64,000 bases of DNA from Brachypodium distachyon (lineage: Eukaryota; Streptophyta; Magnoliopsida; Poales; Poaceae). The translations under genes and the position numbers were made by a program. Shown piece by piece: positions 44,157 through 55,839 of the stretch. The notes beneath the pieces were generated by a model that was given only the letters and a program-made list of their open reading frames with translations, had not been told where the DNA came from and ran no database searches. Location of the stretch: NCBI RefSeq assembly GCF_000005505.3, contig NC_016134.3, positions 17,156,624-17,220,623 on the forward strand, written 5' to 3'. The first letter of the stretch is position 1; the number at the start of each line of letters is the position of its first letter.

Positions 44157-46363
44157 CACTTTCTTTGACTTGCTGTGTCGCAAGCAGAAAGACTTGAGCC
44201 TGTCAAGGCCGTCTTTGAGCGAAGACGGTCCAATTGCGAAGGTAACTCGGAGCCAATTCTTATATCCCACAGCACATCCTGGCAATTGTCCCCCAAATTT
44301 TGAGTGTTCGAATAAAAAGTGACATTTGGATTGTCAAGGAAAATATATAGTTGTGCCAACATGATGCAATGGGCTAGAGTTTAGTCTAAAATGATGTGGA
44401 TGAACTGTACTGTGCTGTGCTGTACTGTACTGTACTGTACCTGGCAAAACAACCACTAACTCTTCTTTTGCAAGCCGGCAGCAGAAGTCCATATCGTCTT
44501 CGATGTCTTGCAGGCAGGACAGATCCAGTTTCACCTGCAGAAAGCCATTGAAACTTGCAGATCACATCAGTGAATCTTACTCATAAATGGCCTGCAACTT
44601 GGAGTGGCTTTACACTTGGTCATGGACTGACCATTACAAACATGGAACCCTCAGGTTTGCTTGGGCAAGTTATGCCATTGATGCCCTGGAGCTTCTCCCA
44701 ACATATATCTGCAGTTTGCCTCAGAATGTCAATGGTTTTGTCGAAGAATTCTTTCTTTGTGTTCTCCAGCAGTTCTGGAAGTGCGGCCTGAAGAACAAAA
44801 CATGTGCCAAGACTCAAGATAAAGTGTGACTCAAGATAAACATGTGCCAAGACTCAAGCCTGAAGAACAAAACATGGTTATTTTTTTCTTCCGCTGGCAT
44901 GTTAAAGTCCTGCATTCTTTGCACAACACTATGTTTCTGCCTCCAAGTTATGTCAACTATTATCTCCATTTTCTAAAAAGAGAAAAGAAAATCTAAAGTG
45001 GTAATTAAGGTAGAGTCCTTGACCTGGATAAATGTTGCAGGACTGGACGTGACATAAAGGTAACTCTTAATACTTGCCAGAAGCTGCAAAACATAGGAAA
45101 CAAGCTTAGGGTTGACGTGGATGCACTTTGACACTTTGTAAAGTCTAAATTAACAGTCACAATGTCATAAATTTGAAGCACGTAACCTGCTCTGCTTGCA
45201 TTATCAAATGAGCTACAATTTTATCTTATTTTTTATGGGAAGCTACAAATATTTCAATACACTGAAACTTCTTTTTTTTGCACCGACGATACACTGACAC
45301 TTGCAACATTACAAGTATGGAAATGGAAGAACTAGATTGAAATACATCATATCACTTCCTAAAAAGAATTACCTTGGTCCTCTGAAATACACCATTAGGA
45401 TCATTGGTCACGATCCATCCAAGCCGCCATCCAGGCACCACCCATCTCTTGGAGATGGACCCCAACGTGAGCACCGGAGCCACGGAGCCAAACACGCCCA
45501 TGGGAACGAACCCGTTCTTCCCGAACGTCAAGTGCGCGTACACTTCATCCGCGATCACGAAGATGCCGAGCTTCCTCGCCGTCTCCGCAACCTGGGAAAA
45601 TTCAGCAACTCAGATAAGATTCACCAGAAAAATGTACTCCAGATCTCAATGGTGATACAACAATATTGGATGATCATGGGTGCATTGGCGGTTAATTTGC
45701 CTTGGCGAGATGGTCGTAGGTGTAGACGTTGCCGCAGGGGTTCCCGGGGTTGACGATAACCATGGCGACGGTGTTCCCGTCAGCGATGGCCTCCACGGCT
45801 TCTAGGTCGACCTCCCAGCCGCGCTCCGGTAAAAGGCCGAAGTAGCGGGCCTCCATGCCGTTGAACCCGGCGCGGGCCTCGTAGAAGCGGTACCCGGGCC
45901 GCGGGAGCAGGAGGTTGGCGCCGGGACGGGCCAGGGCCGAGCAGACGACCTCGATGGCCTGCGAGCAGCCGCCCGTGAGGAATACGTCGTCGGGGGAGAG
46001 CTCGCAGGGCAGGTCCTCGGACAGGTGGCGCGCCACGGCGCGGCGCGCCGGCTCGAGCCCGACGCCGCTGGAGTAGGAGTTGTGGCGGCCCGAGAGGAGC
46101 GCGGCGGCGACGGCGGAGACCGCCTCGGGGGCCGTGCTGAAGCAGGGGAACGCTGACGGGTCGCCGTGGCCCAGCGGGATCACCGGGCGGCTGTCGGCGA
46201 TGGTCGGGTTGTCGGCCATTATCCCGGACTTGACCTTGCCCAGCACGGCGCGCACCGATAAAGCCGACAGGCGCAGGAGGGCCTCGTTGGGCGCGAAGTT
46301 CCACGCGTCCGGCGGCGGCGCCTGCCGGCCATCGTCGTCGGCGTTGGCGCCGTCGTTCTGCAT
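44157..46363 (-). CDS. Nicotianamine/tyrosine aminotransferase-like protein, gene B
   Basis: Six minus-strand exons: 46363-45701, 45591-45373, 45083-45024, 44787-44632, 44534-44441 and 44278-44157. Exons 2-6 are exactly the same lengths as in gene A; exon 1 is 18 bp longer. The product is 437 residues. It keeps [12 protein letters not shown], the PLP lysine in [16 protein letters not shown], and KPEGSMFVM. Exon 2 differs from gene A at about three of 73 residues; the N-terminal part is more diverged. Intron 1 again begins with GC (AAG/GCAAAT), so this rare donor predates the duplication. The start ATG at 46363 was preferred to an upstream in-frame GTG. A GTACA repeat sits at the intron 5 donor. 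It appears intact, and has the same likely reaction and location as gene A. Confidence 0.9.
44405..44440 (-). repeat. GTACA microsatellite at a splice donor
   Basis: On the minus strand the intron 5 donor CAG/GTACAG is followed by repeated ACAGT/ACAGC pentamers for about 36 bp, producing several GTACAG copies in a row. Confidence 0.8.
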
Positions 46364-46689
46364 TGCGGTACGGACGCCGGATTTGTCGGGTGGACTCGTC
46401 ACCCCCACGCGAGCGAGCTATGTGCCTGATCGATCTTTCTCCAACAGAAAAATCGAATCTTTTCGGATCGCTTATACTACTATGCTTTGTCAGTTCTTTA
46501 GTACTAGTACTAGTTGTTAGGATGAGACAAATTTCGCTGTGTTTTCAATGCTTGGAGTTTCTGAGAACACGTGATCTGCAATTCTGCATATATAAGGCCA
46601 CTTGTACTCCTTGTTGCCGGATTTTTCAAATCTGTAACGTTAACAGAGGGTGCTCTCTTTGCATGTCGGAAAATACCACTTGGTAAGAT
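46364..46689. promoter_or_regulatory. Upstream region of aminotransferase gene B
   Basis: A 326 bp interval between the ATG and a LINE relic, which therefore limits the proximal promoter. No motif assigned. Confidence 0.35.
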
Positions 46690-47500
46690 GGCCACTCATT
46701 TGTCAATCACAAGAACAAGGTGGGCTGGGGATTCTTGATCTAGAGTAATTGAACAAAACACTTCTTAGTTCTTACTACGTGGCTTTGGAAACTTGAAACT
46801 GGCACTGGTTTATGGCAAACTATTTTGAGAAACATTGGAGTGAGACCCGCTTCAGTAATGTCTTTCTGGATTAAAACATAGAATTGACGACTCTCAGTTT
46901 TCGGCGGGTATTATGGAAACCAAAAGTTCTTTCTGCAAGAATTACGAACACGTGATTGGTAATGGCAGAAATACCACATTTTGGGAGGACTGGTGGCTTT
47001 ATGACAGGCCCCTCTGTAAATCTTATCCCAGATTATATAAAGTCTGCTTCAGTAAAAACATTTCAGTTGCAGATATTTTCAATAAAGGCTGTGCACAATG
47101 ATTGGCAGGCAGATTACTCTGCACAATGGTGTTGTGGCTAGAATGTGGGAAGGTGTGTGGGACGACTCCTCTGAATCTTTAGCTTCTCAGTTTCATGTCT
47201 TATATAGTATTTGAACTCATACTGATATTATTATTCAGCAGTTTAAAACTGCTGTTTCACCCAGCAGTTTTAAAAGAAGATTATCCCTAGATTTAATGTT
47301 GCAATGGCAAGATGTGATGGATAAAGTGTTGATTTTTTTTTGTATGAGGAAAATGATGGTGTAAGTTGGAGACTAAGACAAGGAAGGAAAATATACTGTG
47401 AAATCTTTCTATAAATGGTTGGAGATAATATTGTTCCTTAATCACCACAGTATGTCCGATTCAGCTTGTCCAAAATATAGAGTTAAATTTTTAAAAAGGA
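46690..47500 (+). mobile_element. LINE relic (post-reverse-transcriptase region)
   Basis: Frames read WLWKLETGTGLWQTILRN (about 46780-46840), VIGNGRNTTFWEDWWL (about 46950-47000) and DGVSWRLRQGRKYTVKSFYK (about 47355-47420). These are landmarks between the RT and zf-RVT domains of plant LINEs. Multiple stops and frameshifts. Different family from the relic at 39 kb, judging by wording. Confidence 0.7.
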
Positions 47501-47707
47501 ATCAAGTGCACCCTACATTGAGCAATCTGATTGGTTAAAATTCAATGATTGTGAACTGTCGACTATCCAAATTCGTTTGGGCCGAGTCCACCGTTCATTT
47601 TAAATCAACTTGAAATCTTCCAATAATTGCAGAATAAATAGCTACAATTTCCAGCATCTGTTTGGAAGCCATGTAAGTATGTGATTTTTTTACTTCATTT
47701 CTCATAT

Positions 47708-48730
47708 TGTCGTCGCGCGGTGCTCCGACATCGGGGGCATGCGGTCACGGCCCCCTTTTAGGTTCGGTAGGGGCGTCGGGGTTCGCCCCGGCGATCACCG
47801 GTTCGGCCGATGGGGCCCTGCGGGGCCGGCGAAATGATGTACCAAGAGTGCGCGCTAATCAAATAACAGATACGCGCACGTTTTTACCCAGGATCGGGCC
47901 ACCCGGAGGTGTAAAACCCTACGTCCTGCTTGTCTGAGCTGATATTGGTTGTGAAATCAAGTGTTTACAGGTTGCCGGGTAAGTTCCCGGGTACTCTCTC
48001 CCTTTGGCTAGGTACTCCTTACTATTCTCGGCTAATGCTAGAGGCTAACTGTGGGCTGGTCGACTTCAACCGAACCCTACCGTCTACTGGAACCAACTGA
48101 GATTCCAACAACCCTTTGACCGTTGGCGGGGGTCCTCCTTTTATACTCAAGGGGATGCCACAGGTGCCACGGTGCATGGGCTACAAGTGTCATGGGCTAC
48201 AAGTGTCAAGCGGGGAGGCATACAACTCCCCCCCGGTGAGTTGGTGGCGCGCATGGACGCCACCTCCGCCGCTAGGGGTCTAAAATCCTAGAGTAGGATT
48301 GGACACCCACTGTTTGCATGATCTTGACGGGTAACGCCCCTCCTGTCGGCTCATTTAATGAGCCGTGCGCCTTACTCCTTGCCCCGGTAGGGCCGCGCAC
48401 CCCACGCCCGCCACGCACCCACGTGGCGCTGTTGATCTGCTCACTGGGCCCCACACTTGAGGCGGGGGCCTGCGCCCAGGAACCCCCTGTCCCGGCAAGT
48501 CGCTCCCCGGGAAGCGCCCGGGCCAAACGCACCCGGGAACCTCCCCCCGGGAAGCGGCTTCCCGGAAGGTGCCCAGGCGGGAATATTCCTCGAAGCCCCG
48601 CTAGCCCTTCCGGGCTGGTAGCTTGCCGGGCTGCTCGTAGCCGCTGCCCGGGATGGAACTTCACCGGGAAATCAGGGACGGGACCCACGCGTCGCGCAGC
48701 GGTGGTACACCGGGTGCCGCTGGTGCGACA
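47708..48730 (-). repeat. 3' LTR (left end)
   Basis: Partner of 60732-61735. Contains an extra tandem copy of CATGGGCTACAAGTGT at about 48175-48208 relative to the other LTR. Confidence 0.9.
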
Positions 48731-49081
48731 GTAGCCCCTGGGCGTGGGCCGGCATCGCCTATTCCTGGAAGAGTCTTCCCCAGGTCGGTTGCCGGGCTAC
48801 GCCCTCAACCGACGTGTGGGCCCCGATTTGCCGCGGGCCCGCGTCCCTTCGCTGCCCCGTGTACAGCGCCGTTACAAGCGGAGTAGTGGGCGCGTGATTT
48901 CCGCCCCAAACTCCCCCCCTAAATAGGGAGGTTAAGGCCACTCCGAGCATTAGTCCTAATGATTAGTAGTTATCCCCGCGCACCCGTAGGGAAAAAAACA
49001 CTCTGCCCCCATAGCCTTCGTCTTCATCCCCTTCCGCATCTCGCATCCCTACGCTTCTGCTAGCTTTCGCCCTCGCTTTTC

Positions 49082-52000
49082 ATGGCGCCCCCCACCACCA
49101 GAAAGGGGAAGGAGGTCCAGGTCTCAAAGAAAGCCGCGGCCAGCAGGAGTGAGGCGGCAACCAAGGCGGCCGCCGCCAAGGACCAGAAGAGGCGGGAGAT
49201 GCGGGCCACGGTCGCCTTCTTTCACCTCGGCTACAACGGCGAGGCGCTGGGGAAGCTCCGGCACACCGTCGCCTCCAACTTCAACGAGCATGGGGAGACG
49301 CTGATCTTCCCGGCGGGCGTCGAGCATCAGGACAACGACTTCCGGGTGTTCGCGCGCTTCCTCCTCTGCAGCCTGGTGCCGCCCTTCTAACTATTCCTCC
49401 ATGCACTGATGGAGTCTTACCAGCTGCGGGTGGCGCAGCTCCACCCCACGTCGCTGTTCCTCCTCGCCACCTTTCAGTTCCTCTGCGAGGTGTTCGTGGG
49501 GGTGACGCCGTCGGTGGGGCTCTTCCGCCACTACTTCTACCCCCGCATTGACAACGCGAAGGCGATGTCGTCGGGGGTGGTATTCTGCGCCAGCGACCAG
49601 ATGAAGTACGAATTCATCGTCCGGTCGGGGAGGAAAATCGAAAAGGAGTGGCGGAGCGATTGGTGTTGGGTCTGAGTGGAGGACCCCCAGGAGTTCATCC
49701 AGTCGCCGACGGAGCTGCCGCAACCCCAAAACGGCTGGCAGGACAGGTACCACCGTGACGCCGACCTCCTCCCCAGAGTGGAGAAGATCAAGGCGCACCT
49801 TCGTCCATCGGCGCATAGCCCCGCTGCAGCTACGCTCCCGGCCCGTGTGGATGTACACGGGTCCTGGGGACAGGACACGCCTCCAACAGGACAGCGTGGA
49901 CTTGGAGACCCTCAGGACGTGGGTGAGGGGATCTCCGGCGAGACCTTCCAATCAACGGAGTTCCCGCCGGGGGTTTCCTCTCTTCACGCCGGCGTCAAGG
50001 CGCTCAGCGACATCGTCGGCGCCTTCCCGGGGCGCCCGCCGGCACTCTGGCAGCGCCCGCATCCGCAGGGGCATCTGGAGTCTCGGCAACAGTCTTCGCC
50101 CCAGTAGCGGGAACCTCCCCAAGGTTGGTTCCCGGCACTGCAGCGGCATCACTGTCAACGCCCGGGACACTCCGGGCCGTGACGACCCCGCGGGCGCCTA
50201 CGGCGCCGCCCGCTCAGGGTGTCTTCCGGGGCTTCGCGCTCTGGCGTAACCCCCTGAAGTCCAACTCGCCGGCGGGTGCCAGCAAGAGGGCGAGGAGCGA
50301 TTCCCCGCCCGGAACACCAAGCAAGAGGGCGTGCACCGATGCCAGCAGCGCCGCCGACCCCACCGCCGCAGGGGTCGGCAGCGACGCGATCGCGCCCCCT
50401 GACGGCCCAGCCCCCACGGAGGCAGGGCCGGCAACCGATATGTCTTCGTTACTTCTCCGTAGCTGCAATTTTTTGTTAGCCAAACTCATGAACGTACCTC
50501 TTTCCGCAGTGAGCGGCAGCTCGTCCGCGGCAAGCCTCTTGGACGCTCCCGTCGGCGCAGGCGAGGCAGGAGAGGCTCCCCCCGCAAGCCCGACAGCCGC
50601 GCAAGGTAACCATCCTGGTCACCCTTGTCCGTTTTTGACACCCCCATTACTTGCTGATCCTCATGCTTCTCATCGTCGCAGCCACAAGCACGCCCTCACC
50701 TGGAACGGGTGCGACCGTGGTCGATCTTGACCCGGTCGTCGAAGTCGCGGGGGCGGAGGTGGAGCCGGAACCGGCTCTCATGTCAAGCCCCGCCGCGGCA
50801 GAGACAGGGGCAGCGGTGGACACCGCCGCCGCGGTGACGGCGCTCGGCGACGCGCCCGCAGCTGCGGACGCGACTGGCGTGGTCTCACCTGCCGCCCTGC
50901 AGGGGACAGCCCCCGCCGAGAGCAGGGAGGTTTCCCCAGCCCCGGGGTCCCTGGGCGCAGGCGCAGGGGAAGTTGCCGGGGAAGGACAGCAAGACCCCCG
51001 GGAGCAGGCTGGCGACCCCGCGCACAGCCCCACATCGGCAGCGGGGGCTTCATCGTCCTCGGCTGCTCTCCCCGGTACCGACCTCGGCACCCTCGCCGGG
51101 GTCGCTTGGAACCCCCTCACCTGGGATCCGAGCATCTTCGAGCGGGGGCACCGGTTCCTGGACGCCGTTAGGGACCAGCAACAGGCCTTCGTCACCTCCT
51201 TCAACGAGGTGAGGGAGCATCACGCCGCCGCCAAGAACCAACTTGGCAAGGTGCGGGAGGCCGTGGAGAGAGAGCGGCGAGAACTGTCCCGGCTGCGCGA
51301 GGAGACGCGCCTTGCCGAGGAGGAGGCGCGGCTGGCCCGGCAAGCCCTGGAGGACGTCCGGGAGCCAGTGGTCCCGGAGGCCGAGGTCCACCGGCAGCTG
51401 GAGGCCCAGCACATGGAGCTCCAGGGGAAGCTCGACTCGATGGCGGCCACCCTCGAGGCGACCAGGAAGGAACATGCCGAGATGGTCGCGACGGCCTAGA
51501 CCCGGCTAGGCGAGAAGAGTGACCTGATCGCCAACTACCGCGGCGAAATCCAAGGCCTTCGCGTTATGCTGGAGGTGCAAGTCAAGGCCACTGAAGATGC
51601 AGTGGGAGCGGCGGCCTAGCACGAGCTCCAACTCGGCTCCGCCAACGACAAAGCGGCTGGACTTGAAACCGAGTTGGCCGACGTCCGGGAGGAGCTCGCC
51701 AAGGCCGGCAACGAGATCGCGGCGAACACCGCGGAACTCACGGCGATGGAGGGCAACGTCCGCAAAGCCAAAAAGGCTACGCACGACGCTCGACTCCACC
51801 ACGGCACTCTGATCGGGCAGCGGCAGATCGAGACGGAGAAGCTAGTGAAGATCGTCCAGTCGCTGCGCGACCTGCTGCCCAAGTTTGAGCTGCAGGCGGC
51901 GGAGGTGGACAGCACGGACGTCACGACGTTGATCCCCTTCTTCTCCGACCTGGTGGGGAAACTTGGGGCGCTCGACGTCTGGATCGCCCAGTACGGCGCC

Positions 52001-52234
52001 AACGAAGTCGCCAACTGTGCTCGGGAGGTTGCCGGGACAATCCTCCCGCGGATTCATCTCCGGGACCCGGAGTTTCCCTTCGAGTCCCTGCTGGACGCTT
52101 GGTCCGACAGCGAGGACGAGCCCACGCACACCCAAGGAGTGCGCGAGTTCGTTGACGAGGTGGTCGAACGGATGCAGATGAAGCCGGAGCCCGATCTCCC
52201 CGCCGACCCCCCGGCCGAAGACGGCGGCAACTAG
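49082..52234 (+). pseudogene. Antisense extra ORF of the Gypsy element (gypsy-type transposon domain plus coiled coil)
   Basis: Lies on the strand opposite gag-pol, between integrase and the 3' LTR. The start (ATG 49082) is basic. The block FRVFARFLLCSL, then SLFLLATFQFLCEVFVGVTP matches the conserved part of the plant 'putative gypsy type transposon' family, found as antisense ORFs in grass Gypsy elements. STEFPPGVSSLHAGVKALSD follows, then an Ala/Pro-rich middle with short introns (for example about 50608-50681), then a long coiled coil (51190-51940) and an acidic tail (SDSEDEPTH). In-frame stops at 49388, 49673, 51497 and about 51617, and frameshifts near 49780-49950, break it. Function of this family is unknown. 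Own promoter and splicing are inferred. Confidence 0.75.
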
Positions 52235-53283
52235 TTGCCGCAGCCCCCAGCCGTGCTTGTTGCTCCCCGATGTATCTTCTTTGTTTGTTTTCCCTGCAAG
52301 TGTGGCGCTTAGCGCCGTTTGAACAATCATATTTCGGATTAGGCCATGTAATCGTTCGACTCTTAGTCAATCAAGCTCTTTTAACTTGTTCATTTTCTAG
52401 TTTATTGTTCCCGGTGCTGTCCCGCGGGGCGGCCCTATTAGCCTTTGCGTGTTTTGCCTTGTGTTGCAGGGGACTTGCGCGCCCCACCCTTGACCAGACC
52501 AGGGACCCGGGACGGACCTGCAGTGCCGACCTGGGATCAAGCGGTAGCGGGGAGCCACTCCACTTGCGGGGTAACTACTCCAAGCCGTGCTCTTCCGGGA
52601 CGGACCCGGGAAGCCGCACGGGGAGCGCACTCCCCCCGCAAGCGTCCTTTTAACACTCCGGCTATGCGCGGGATCTGGGGCCACACCCAACGAGACAGTG
52701 CTCAATTTGTTCGGTTCTTAGCGAATTCAGCGTTCATGTTCAGGCACTTAGCTTTTCCGTTCAGTCCAATGTCTCGTGACGCTTGGCGGAAAAGAGCACC
52801 TGGAGCACTGCCTAGGTAGGGACCCACCTCGGGTACCTGTTCAAGAAAAACAGTTTCTGAGGGATGCGGCAAGAACGTGGGGGCAGGATCGCCGCCAGCG
52901 GCAACCGCCGCCGACGATGCTACCACCACGCTCTTGCAGCAACCCTCGCCTTCAGGGAGGGACCCTGGCCTAGGAGGACTCCGCCCGGGGACCGGCCGCA
53001 AGACGGCTATAACGTCCTCGTCGCCAGCTCCCGAGGAAGTTATAGCCTCCCGGCGACAGCCCCCACAACTGGGGAGACCTGGTTTTTCTGGGGAGCTCGT
53101 CCCAAGGGGTGTAACAGCCCTCGTTGCCCGGGAGCAAAACTGCTCGAGGGCCGTGGCAGGGACGCGGTGATGGGCCGGAACGGGCGGCGGGCGCCGACAC
53201 CGGTGCCATCACAGCGTCCTCGCAACGACCCGCGTCCGAAAGAAGGCTCTCTCAAGGGGAATGCGGCCGGGACACTATGATAG

Positions 53284-53720
53284 TGCACCCGTCGGCACAA
53301 GGCACGGATGGCATGCACTACCATAGACTCTCCGTGGCAGCCCCTGCTACTTGCGGAGGTGCCTTATGGAGGGATGCGGCAAGGGCACTGCGGCAATGCA
53401 CCCCGTCGGCGCCGGACGCTGATGGGATGCACCACCACAGTGCCTCCGCGGCAACCCTCGCTCAGGAGCCACCCGCTTGAGGAGGCGCGGCAGGAGCACG
53501 GCGGCGGTGCACCCGTCGATGCAGAACGCTGATGGCATGCACTACCACCGTGCCTCTGCGACGCCCCTCGGGGTGGGCTCGATGGGGTGATGCGGCAGGG
53601 GCGCAATGGCAGTGCACTCGTCGGAGCTAAGCGCTGATGGAATGCACCACCATCGTGCCTCCATGGCACCGCCCGCCTTAACGGCCCCTTATTTGGCTTC
53701 GCTCTGAGCCGTTCCGTGGC
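53284..53720. repeat. Imperfect tandem repeat, about 105-114 bp, four copies
   Basis: Units start at 53284, 53398, 53508 and 53613, each with GCACnCGTCGG, then GATGG-ATGCAC-ACCA and GTGCCTCC-GGC. Strongly diverged. Located between the antisense ORF and integrase. Variable tandem arrays in this kind of position are known for Tat-lineage elements. Confidence 0.75.
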
Positions 53721-54190
53721 CGGGGCGCGCCATTTATAGGCGCGGGGGAGGGACTCGCCACCGCGCGCGACGGATCCGCGCGGTACCCGTGGCCTCCCTC
53801 CCTTGAAATGCGGTACAGTCTCCGCCACCACGCATGCCAGGCCGCAGCGGTACACGTGGCGGCGCCCTCCCGAGTCAGAAGCCTCGGAGTGCGGTGAGTC
53901 CCTTGTGTTGCGGTTGTCCCGCACCACAAGGCACCGGTGCATGGCGCGACCCGTTGGCAGCCCACGGACATCACAGTGCACAAGATTCCATCCTTCTCCT
54001 GCAGGTTAGATTCTTACCAGGCCCGAGGTGCTGCAATTTTATTTCGAAATTCACGAAAATACACAAAGCAACATAGACAAACTCGCAACACAGACAAACT
54101 CCTCCTGCCTCCCAGCCCCCGGGCACAAAGGGATCGATGCCAAACTTGGATGTGATCATTTCATTTCCCAGGCACAGCGACTGCGCGGTC

Positions 54191-54305
54191 CACGTTGCGG
54201 GGAGCCCGGCAACTGCACGTCCCGTGATGCACGTTGCGGGGAGCCCGGCAACTGCATGTCCCGTGATGCACGTTGCGGGAAGTCCGGCAACTGCATGTCC
54301 CGTGC
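54191..54305. repeat. 39 bp tandem repeat, three copies
   Basis: Units start CACGTTGCGGGGAGCCCGGC at 54191, 54230 and 54269, each ending CCCGTGATG or similar. Confidence 0.9.
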
Positions 54306-54868
54306 CGGAGTGATCCGGCAACGGGTTTATGTTTTCGAGGCTCCAACAGCCCCCTGCTCACAACCGAGTATGGAAGGACACTTTTGTGCACTTAAAGCAG
54401 GAGACAGAAGAAGGAGGAACATGCGAACAAACAAGGCGAATTCAAAACTCAGGGGCGAAACACTTATCTTTATTCACAATAACTAGTGGTTTACACACGG
54501 GGGTTGCCCGGCTACACTAGTTCGAGAGGTATGCATCGGCGGCATCACCTGAGGGTCGAGCTCTGCCGCTTCACGGGTAGAACTTGCGCGAGTGCTCAAT
54601 ATTCCAACTATTGGGCACCGGCAAGCCGTCTTCGGTTTCCAGCCGGATAGCCTCCGGCCTGGTCACCTGCACTACCCGGAAGGGGCCCTCCCATTTCGGA
54701 GTCAACTTGTTCCCGGCCTTCGTTCCTTGTATCCGGCGCAGGACAAGGTCTCCGTTCTCGAACCCCCGGGGACGGACTCACCTGTTGTGATAACGACGGA
54801 GTCCCTGCTGGTAGCGCGCGGCTCGCACAGCAGCCTGGCATCGAAGCTCTTCGATGAAGTTTAGATCG

Positions 54869-55781
54869 TCAACCTTTGCTCGTGTTGGTTGGTGTCGCCG
54901 TACGCGCGTACCCGGGGAGATCCATGCTTGAGCTCGAGGGGCAGCACCGCTTCTGCCCCGTAGACAAGGGCGAAAGGAGTTTCGCCCGTTGCCCGACTAG
55001 GTGTGGTCCTATTTGACCACAGCACGGGCTAGAGTTCTTCAACCCGGTGTTTCCCGTGTCCATTGAGCTTGTCAAAGGTTCTCGTCTTGAGCCCCCGCAG
55101 CACCTCTGCATTGGCTCGCTCCGCCTGTCCGTTACTCCTCGAATGAGCAACGGACGCGAAGCGCAGCTTAGTGCCCATGTCTTCGCAATAGGCTTGGAAC
55201 GCTGCGCTTGTGAACTATGTGCCATTGTCGGTAATGATGCTGTTAGGCACACCAAATCGGCACACAATGCCTTTGAAGAACTTGATGGCCACCTGGGCGG
55301 TGACCTTCCGCACTGGTTCCACCTCCACCCATTTGGAGAACTTGTCGATGGCCACGAACAGATATTCGTAACCGCCAACCGCCCTCGGTAACTTGCCGAC
55401 GATGTCAAGCCCCCAGACCGCGAACGGCCATGAGGAAGGGATGACATGTAGGGCCTGCGCCGGCTGGTTGCTCTTTTTCGAATGGAACTGGCATGCTTCG
55501 CACGTCCTCACCAGCCGCTCTGCGTCGGCCAGGACCGTGGGCCAGTAGAAGCCGTGCCAAAACGCCTTGCCGGCTATAGCCCGGGAGGCCACATGGTGTG
55601 AACATGTGCCTCGGTGTATGTCCTCCAACAGTGCGCGCCCTTCATCCTGCGGCATGCAGATAAGCTTGACACCGTTCGCACGCCTGCGGTAGAGGTTCCC
55701 ATCCACCATAGTGTACATCTTGGCTTGCCACGCTACCCGTTCCGCGGCGACGTCATCTTCCGGGAGAGCCCCTCCTTTCAA
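54869..55781 (-). pseudogene. pol: Gypsy integrase region
   Basis: The minus frame starting near 55781 shows the N-terminal zinc-binding part (GTCSHHVASRA .. CEACQFHSKK), the first catalytic Asp in WGLDIVGKLP and the second in SIITDNGT. An in-frame TAG follows at about 55213; the third catalytic residue lies downstream in SNGQAER. Further stops interrupt the C-terminal part. Integrase would join element DNA to the genome. The protein cannot be made whole as read. Confidence 0.85.
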
Positions 55782-55839
55782 GTAGTGGGCGATCTCTTCT
55801 GCCTAGAGAGGGATCTCCCTGCCAACGCATGCCGCTATG

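Larger units (their letters stand above)
52235..54868. other. Non-coding internal region of the Gypsy element
   Basis: About 2.6 kb between the two convergent coding blocks. Holds the 105-114 bp and 39 bp tandem arrays and GC-rich DNA. Frames here overlap on both strands and look like chance ORFs. Confidence 0.5.

Noticed and set aside
39140..47500. LINE relics as matching flanks of the inverted aminotransferase duplication
   Set aside because: They cover different domains and appear to be different LINE families, so they do not mark duplication borders.
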